Part shown: positions 59,016 to 64,000 of the stretch, one piece after another | Layout: each line of letters begins with the position of its first letter | How positions within the stretch are numbered: position 1 is the first letter of the stretch | Source: Buddleja alternifolia | Taxonomy: Eukaryota; Streptophyta; Magnoliopsida; Lamiales; Scrophulariaceae | Length of the DNA stretch: 64,000 nucleotides | Direction: 5' to 3' | Assembly (NCBI GenBank): GCA_019426215.1 | Contig: CM033396.1 | Location: 35,454,503 to 35,518,502, forward strand | Program-made: the position numbers and the translations under genes | Notes under the pieces: model-generated | What the model was told of the DNA's origin: nothing | Seen by the model: only the letters and a program-made list of their open reading frames with translations | The model's database searches: none

Positions 59016-59285
59016 ATTATCTCTACCTATAAAACTAAAAAATCACATAAATCATACAAACATGTTTTTCATTTTCACACAAGAACCAATACAAACACAA
59101 TTTTTTTTCCATAAACACTAAAAATGAAAACAGACCGCGAGATTGAAAACAAATCCAAACAGAGTCTTACAATTTCATTTTGTACAAATTTCGACACACA
59201 TGAAACACCCCACTGAAAGGATAAAAGGAAACCTTGATTTAGGCTCCCGCTGAGAGAGATCCTGCTCATTCAGTCATTCGATTAC

Positions 59286-60992
59286 CTACACTTTCACGGG
59301 TTCAAGGCCTTTGATAGGTAAAATCCGAGCACAGCTGTAAACCTGGCAAAACGCCTGTAAAGTTGTCACAATTAAGAGCATAATAGCAGCAAGAAACGTG
59401 AGAATCCTCCAAGAACCAAACACATATCTCTTCATGAACTTCCCAAATTTAACCTTCCATTTTCCATTGTAAAACTTGTTCGCATCTCCAATCACTTTAT
59501 CCAACGAGGGCACTTTCGTCAACCGTATTGACCTACTCATGCCGTTCCACAATCCCATCACCTCTTTTTCATTCTTCAAATGGTTGATAATTATGCCTCT
59601 TTCACAAAGCAACTTGATATCGTTTTCTGTATCTATAATACCGTTCATCAACTCAGTGTATCGAGTTAACACCAACGGCCCGGATGAACTGCAAGCTTCG
59701 TATGCAACCAAATTTCTTAAGACAACCTCAGAATTCACGTCTAAGTTAACGATAGGGATGCGAAAAGTGTGAGACTCCTTATCAAAATCGATGCTCGTTA
59801 TACCTTCATTAGTAGTAGGCAAGAACTGCACACCCACTTCAACCAGCTCAGTTACTGAAGGAATTGTGATCTCTTCCATCAATGGAGGCTTATCTTCTTC
59901 TTCCTTATCGTCGTCTTTCTTCTCCTCATCGTTATCTTTATGCATGCCGCTGAATATATTTTCAATAGGCTCTTTCAGTACTTTTATTACTGGGATTTTC
60001 ATAAGAATTGTCCATGGCAATTTGGCAATAACTTTAAAAGGTTTAAGGGAAATTATTATTTTCTTGATTTTTTGCATGGACCCTTCTCCTAACTTGGAGA
60101 GTATTTTCCATAGCTCATCAAAAAAATGCCTCAAGTAACTCGGCGTGGAAAATGAATTTATCATGACCTTATTGTTATCTTCCCTAATCTCGTCTTTGTT
60201 TTCCTGAATTTCGATTATTTCAGATGGGACGTCTAATTTTGGCACGATAAATTTGTACAAAAAATCAAGAAAATGAGCACACTCTTTGATGTCAATTTTT
60301 CGAGAGCCCTTCACCACTTTGAAAGGGGAGAGCTCTTTACTAACTCCAATCAACAACGAAATCAACGTTTCATCTGCCAAGTTTAGAGACGAAAACTGAA
60401 ATTCCAAAAGCATTCTCATCACAAACAACGGAATTTGATTCTCAAGCAAAATAATGTCCCTAAGAATGGCATTATGCGCGGGCTTATTTGTTTTTGATAA
60501 ATCAATCAAATGTTCCACTCTTGAAGGGATCTTTGTTACTATCTTACCTTCTTTAACGCCACAGACTTGAAGGAACTCAAACAAGAAAGACGAATCAACG
60601 GCCATCATCCAAGCTAAAGCTTCACCATTATAACCCAAGGGCCTGTGGTAGTTGGCCCGAATTCTCAACTCGCATTTCATGAGATGATCGACAATGTCTT
60701 GGAGCTTCATGTTTTCGAGTTCTCTTTGGTTTCTTTTAGCGGCAGCAAGCTTGTACTTCTCCATGTCGTAGAGCTCACCCCGTAAATGATGATACGGGCC
60801 GATAGCGAGTAGTTGTGGGATGTAACAATCCGGATTTATAATCATTAGGGTTTTGGGAACACTGAAGATGGTAACTGAGATTAGGGTTTCTTCCTCGAGC
60901 TTGTCGTCTAGGGCTTGGCGAATTTGCTCAACCCATTGTTTTTGGTTGAAGTTTGAGGTTAAGGTTGCAAGCATGTTGGGTTGGAAGGACAT
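59286..60992 (-). CDS. DUF247 protein, intact copy
   Basis: Single-exon frame of 568 residues, the full domain length for plant DUF247 (PF03140). Seen: FSVPKTLMI, YIPQLLAIGPYHH and DMEKYKL near the N-terminus; ILLENQIPLFVM near residue 190; an acidic low-complexity insert around 360-385; the IPSVTELVEVGVQF and FRIPIVNLD block; and a C-terminal hydrophobic helix (about 525-550), which suggests a membrane anchor with the bulk on one side. The biochemical role of the family is unknown. Grass members are self-incompatibility determinants, but that link cannot be carried over to this gene without mapping. A TATA box lies about 135 bp upstream of the ATG. This is the only clearly intact cellular gene in the window, and it has a dead sister in the left arm. 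Confidence 0.95.
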   Translation of the reverse strand: MSFQPNMLATLTSNFNQKQWVEQIRQALDDKLEEETLISVTIFSVPKTLMIINPDCYIPQLLAIGPYHHLRGELYDMEKYKLAAAKRNQRELENMKLQDIVDHLMKCELRIRANYHRPLGYNGEALAWMMAVDSSFLFEFLQVCGVKEGKIVTKIPSRVEHLIDLSKTNKPAHNAILRDIILLENQIPLFVMRMLLEFQFSSLNLADETLISLLIGVSKELSPFKVVKGSRKIDIKECAHFLDFLYKFIVPKLDVPSEIIEIQENKDEIREDNNKVMINSFSTPSYLRHFFDELWKILSKLGEGSMQKIKKIIISLKPFKVIAKLPWTILMKIPVIKVLKEPIENIFSGMHKDNDEEKKDDDKEEEDKPPLMEEITIPSVTELVEVGVQFLPTTNEGITSIDFDKESHTFRIPIVNLDVNSEVVLRNLVAYEACSSSGPLVLTRYTELMNGIIDTENDIKLLCERGIIINHLKNEKEVMGLWNGMSRSIRLTKVPSLDKVIGDANKFYNGKWKVKFGKFMKRYVFGSWRILTFLAAIMLLIVTTLQAFCQVYSCARILPIKGLEPVKV

Positions 60993-61125
60993 GATTTTGT
61001 TGTTCTTTTGGTTTGCTTATGGAATGGACGTAAAGATAAATGAAAGAGCTTTTTTTTTTCCTATGTTTGTATGAAAGAGCTTATTATAATAAGTTTGTAT
61101 GGATAAGCTAGTTAAAACGTGTCTC

Positions 61126-61135
61126 CTATATATAG
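61126..61135 (-). promoter_or_regulatory. TATA box of intact DUF247 gene
   Basis: CTATATATAG on the minus strand, about 135 bp upstream of the start codon and equal to the motif at 5186-5195 in the other arm. A transcription start near 61100 is inferred. Confidence 0.65.
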
Positions 61136-61154
61136 CAATCTAACCTTCTCTCGT

Positions 61155-62040
61155 CACAAGCCAGTTAACGTGATTAACGTTTGTACAATATAACATTATA
61201 AAATACTAAAAAGCAACTTTGTATTTATAGTGTTTCTGGCTAATGAGGGAATGACTGCTTTGCTGGCTGATTTGAGAGCGTTCCTCAAATACTTTATTGT
61301 CTTCTTTTTCATACATGTGATTAACGTTTGAATAATATAATATTATAAAATACTAAAAAACAACTATGTATTATATAGTGTTTCTGACTATTGAGGGAAT
61401 TGCTGCCTTGCTGGCTGGTTCGAGCTTAGTTCAAAGTATAGGTACGTATCCAGATCGGTTCTTTCTAATCCGATAATATAGGATGATATTTAATATTATT
61501 CGAGGTTATATATATCGCTGATAATATTTGATAAAATCGGATGATATCACTGATACAATGATATTATCAATCGTATTGGGATATTATCGGTGCTAATATC
61601 GGCTAATATTGGGCATCTCGGATATTATTTTCAAGAACAAACTCCCATAAATTTTTTATAAGTATGCTTTAGGATATAATTTAATGGGTATATTATTATA
61701 CATACCTTGAAAACTTATAAATTGATTATGAAAATATTCTTTTCTATTACAAATTTAGGTTTGACAATAATATTAAATTTAAATTATTATGTCTAATACG
61801 ATATTTTACTTTGAAATGTACCAATTAATGGAAACTTTTGTTTTCTATACATTTTACAATTATATGAATTTTTTATAATTTTTTTAGCAACATATCATGC
61901 TTTATTTCGTATCGTCCAATAATATCCCGATACGCCGCAACCGATATGGAACAACACCTGCCGATATTATCATCGATACCGCGACTTTGAACCATTGGTT
62001 CGAGAGTGTTCCTCAAACACTTTATTGTCTTCCTTTTCAT
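61155..62040. repeat. Right-arm-specific 160-bp tandem duplication
   Basis: A segment from GTGATTAACGTTTG to GTCTTCTTTTTCA (about 61158-61314) is repeated directly at about 61317-61424 plus 62005-62035. The second copy is split by the hAT MITE. The left arm has this segment once (about 1711-1845), so the duplication happened after the arms formed and before the MITE arrived. Confidence 0.8.
61425..61996. mobile_element. hAT-type MITE
   Basis: 572 bp flanked by a perfect 8-bp duplication GGTTCGAG (61417-61424, 61997-62004). Ends CTTAGTTCAAAGT and ACTTTGAACCATT are imperfect inverse copies. The inside is rich in GATATTATC-type words. The left arm keeps the empty site (CTCGAACC near 1733). No coding sequence. 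Confidence 0.88.
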
Positions 62041-62153
62041 TTTGTGTTTATGAAAACGGTGATATTTTTCTATAATTTTATAGACTTTATTGATTTACAC
62101 TTACAACTTACAACAAGGATAGTTTCGACTTCCAAACACCGGATTTTTTATTA

Positions 62154-62328
62154 GGCACACAAGATCCTCCATTGAAATGATGTTTCATCTACTATTATAT
62201 TTGCTTCTATGTATGACAAGTGTATAAATATTTTTCTTAAATATATAAGTGATTTGTTTTGTACACTTGTCATGTATAGAGGTGAATGTAATAAGAGATG
62301 CAACACTATTTGCAATAGAGGATCCGAA
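62154..62328. mobile_element. Foldback MITE
   Basis: About 175 bp absent from the left arm. The ends AAGATCCTCCATTGAAATG and the inverse-like CTATTTGCAATAGAGGATCC, together with inner inverted words ACACTTGTCATG and CTATGTATGACAAGTGT, allow a hairpin. Exact ends and duplication (a T-rich GATTTTT run on both sides) are unsure. Confidence 0.65.
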
Positions 62329-62565
62329 TTGATTTTTAGAAGACATTGCGCTTCTTGATTATATATGGATAATTACTTGCATGGAATATGAAACTTGTAT
62401 ATTATCCATTAAATTAGTAAAAAATATGAAGACATGTATAGGATTGATCATATACGAACAAATAATTAAATTAATTGGAGGCTATTGAGGAATAAAAGAT
62501 TAAGCACAACCGAATTCAAGACTTGAGATGAAAAATAATAATTAAAAACTCGAATGAAAAATAAT

Positions 62566-63215
62566 ATTTAAAATATGTGTACAAAGTTGAGGAAAGCGGG
62601 TGCTCTTACTAGCCCTCGACTCCCTCCCTGGTTAGCTAATCCGTAATGTTATGCATGCGAAAAAATAGCAAAGAAGGTTTTTGGATAAATGTGTACGTAA
62701 ACCTAATAAAAGATGAAAATATTGACAAATATTTCGAATAAATTGTAGGAATTGAATAGAAAAAGAAAAGATGAGACGAGTAAAGTGACTGTTTTATAAG
62801 AAGAGTGAAAGAAAAACCCACATAGTGTGAGAAAATAAAAAGAAGAGAGAATAATTAGCAAAATTTTCATTGAGGATAGTATGTCATACTGAGTGGGAAA
62901 CATTATTACTTAGTGATAGAGGTAGACATATTTGAGGTAGATGAGATGTCATACCACTCATCTGGGAAACATAATCTATCTCAAAATAATTGAGTTAGAC
63001 ATATTTGAGTGGTATCCACAAAAATTTCTTATCTTTACAATTGAGTTAGACATATTTGAGTGGTATCCACAAAAATTTCTTATCTTTACTGAGTGATAGA
63101 TAGATAGATTATGTTTCCCAAATAATGGTATCCACGAAAAATTCTGATCTGTACTTAGTGATAGATAGATAGATAAATTGATGTTTGCCAAATAAGTAGT
63201 ATCCACAAAAATTTC
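62566..63215. repeat. Flank with GAGTGGTATCCACAAAAATTT repeats
   Basis: Beyond the right arm. 62566-62880 shows no gene. From about 62885 to 63215 several diverged copies of a unit with GTGGTATCCACAAAAA, TTTCTTATCTTTACT and GATAGATAGATAG follow each other. Confidence 0.65.
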
Positions 63216-63614
63216 TTTTAGGAATCAATGCGCATAAAAGAATTTAAAAGTAAAAAATTAAAGCAAGAAACAAGACAATAATTTATGTGGTTCGACAAAT
63301 TGCCTACATCCACGGACCTATGCTAGAAAGATTTTATTGATGTATGAGAGTGTCCACATTACAAAAATGAATAACCATCTACTTATATAGTAAAACCTTG
63401 GAGACTAAGTAATACAAGCCCTAATACACTTAGGAAACCCAAAAACTTGCCAAAATAGCTCAAAAATGCGTGAACTAAGACTGCTGTCCATGACTATGGC
63501 GCCAACCATGCAGAATGTGGCGCCAGATGCGCAGAAACTTTTTTTTTTCTTTTTTTTTTTTTCATCTTTTGGCTTGTTCCTTTTGCACTTTGATTGTCTC
63601 CACATAACCCATCA
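63216..63614 (-). repeat. 3' LTR of a minus-strand Copia element
   Basis: On the minus strand it starts TGATGGGTTATGTGG after a purine tract (CTCCAAGTGGGAGAT, 63615-63629) and ends TTGATTCCTAAAA, where the related copy at 22803 ends CCTAACA; the last bases have decayed. About 399 bp. It contains a long A/T-rich run (63540-63562 on the plus strand) and GGCGCCA words. Confidence 0.82.
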
Positions 63615-63629
63615 ATCTCCCACTTGGAG

Positions 63630-64000
63630 ACTAGATCAAAATAGAATGAAATCCCATCTTCAAACCCGCAATCCTTACTTCTCCAAGTAAACGCACTCTC
63701 TCTCTAGCATAAGTCGGCCTCCTCATCACAGAAACTTGAGACCAACTGAGGCCATGCATAGCCTCAGTTTCTCGGTGGTAACCCCCTTAGTTAGCATATC
63801 CGCTGGATTCTTTGCACCAAGCACCTTCTTCAGCTCCAAAGTCCCATCATCTATCATCTCTCAGATATGATGATACTTCAATTGAATATGCTTTGTCCTT
63901 GAGTGAAACATCGGATTCTTTGCCAAACAAATGGCACTTTGACTATCACTATAAAGTGTACAATCCTGTTGCTCCTTATCAATCTCCCTCAGAAAGTTCT
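63630..64000 (-). pseudogene. Copia pol 3' end (RNase H), runs off window
   Basis: Minus-strand RNase H end: LYSDSQSAICLAKNP, FHSRTKHIQLKYHHI and GAKNPADMLTKG. A TGA at 63861-63863 replaces an expected arginine. It continues beyond position 64000, so the rest of the element cannot be judged. Confidence 0.88.

Larger units (their letters stand above)
58193..62565 (-). repeat. Right arm of large inverted duplication
   Basis: The reverse complement matches the left arm (1010-19100) outside later insertions. It holds the intact DUF247 gene and the empty sites of the left-arm CACTA (near 58335), hAT (near 61135) and TG..CA (near 62410) insertions. Insertions of its own are at 58477-59015, 61425-61996 and about 62154-62328. 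Confidence 0.9.

Noticed and set aside
1010..62565. Inverted repeat as assembly artefact
   Set aside because: Arms differ by many substitutions, indels and arm-specific insertions with target duplications.

Overview
This window is nuclear DNA of a flowering plant, most likely a eudicot. The basis is AT-rich sequence, GT-AG introns, plant transposon families (CACTA, hAT, PIF/Harbinger, Copia, Gypsy) and plant-specific DUF247 genes. The species cannot be named from the sequence. No rRNA, tRNA, CRISPR array or prokaryote-type operon was seen.

The window is organised around a large, old inverted duplication. The left arm is about 1010-19100 and the right arm about 58193-62565 (reverse complement). 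Each arm carries one DUF247 gene. The right copy (59286-60992, minus strand) is an open 568-codon frame with its own TATA box. The left copy (5344-7018, plus strand) is a pseudogene with one nonsense codon and two frameshifting deletions. Each arm was later hit by its own transposons, and the other arm preserves the empty site of several of them. Left arm insertions: a short TG..CA element (1168-1506), an hAT element (1877-5175) holding a small LTR retrotransposon (2598-5068), and an 11.4-kb CACTA element (7510-18930) that carries an F-box/LRR-type gene besides its two transposase genes. Right arm insertions: a MULE-type MITE (58477-59015), an hAT MITE (61425-61996), a foldback MITE (about 62154-62328) and a local tandem duplication.

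The 39-kb spacer between the arms (19100-58193) is almost entirely a nested stack. A degenerate Gypsy element on the minus strand (about 20382-57310) is split by a rearranged Copia copy (20864-22803), a PIF/Harbinger-like element (22875-27522) and an LTR retrotransposon (27595-56032). The last of these contains a CACTA element (28700-53655). That CACTA is itself interrupted by a 14-kb Sire-like Copia element (30947-44949) and a 1.37-kb solo LTR (45620-46989). Nearly all boundaries are fixed by matching target-site duplications.

The Sire-like Copia is the youngest part. Its LTRs differ at about 16 places in 1.5 kb, and gag, pol and a third reading region are all open. The third region becomes one 1,383-residue frame when two consensus GT-AG introns (91 and 82 nt) are removed. 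A 37-nt GT..AG segment separates gag from pol, and its removal would fuse them in frame.

The last 800 bases hold the 3' LTR and pol end of another Copia element that runs off the window. The first 1 kb has no recognisable gene.
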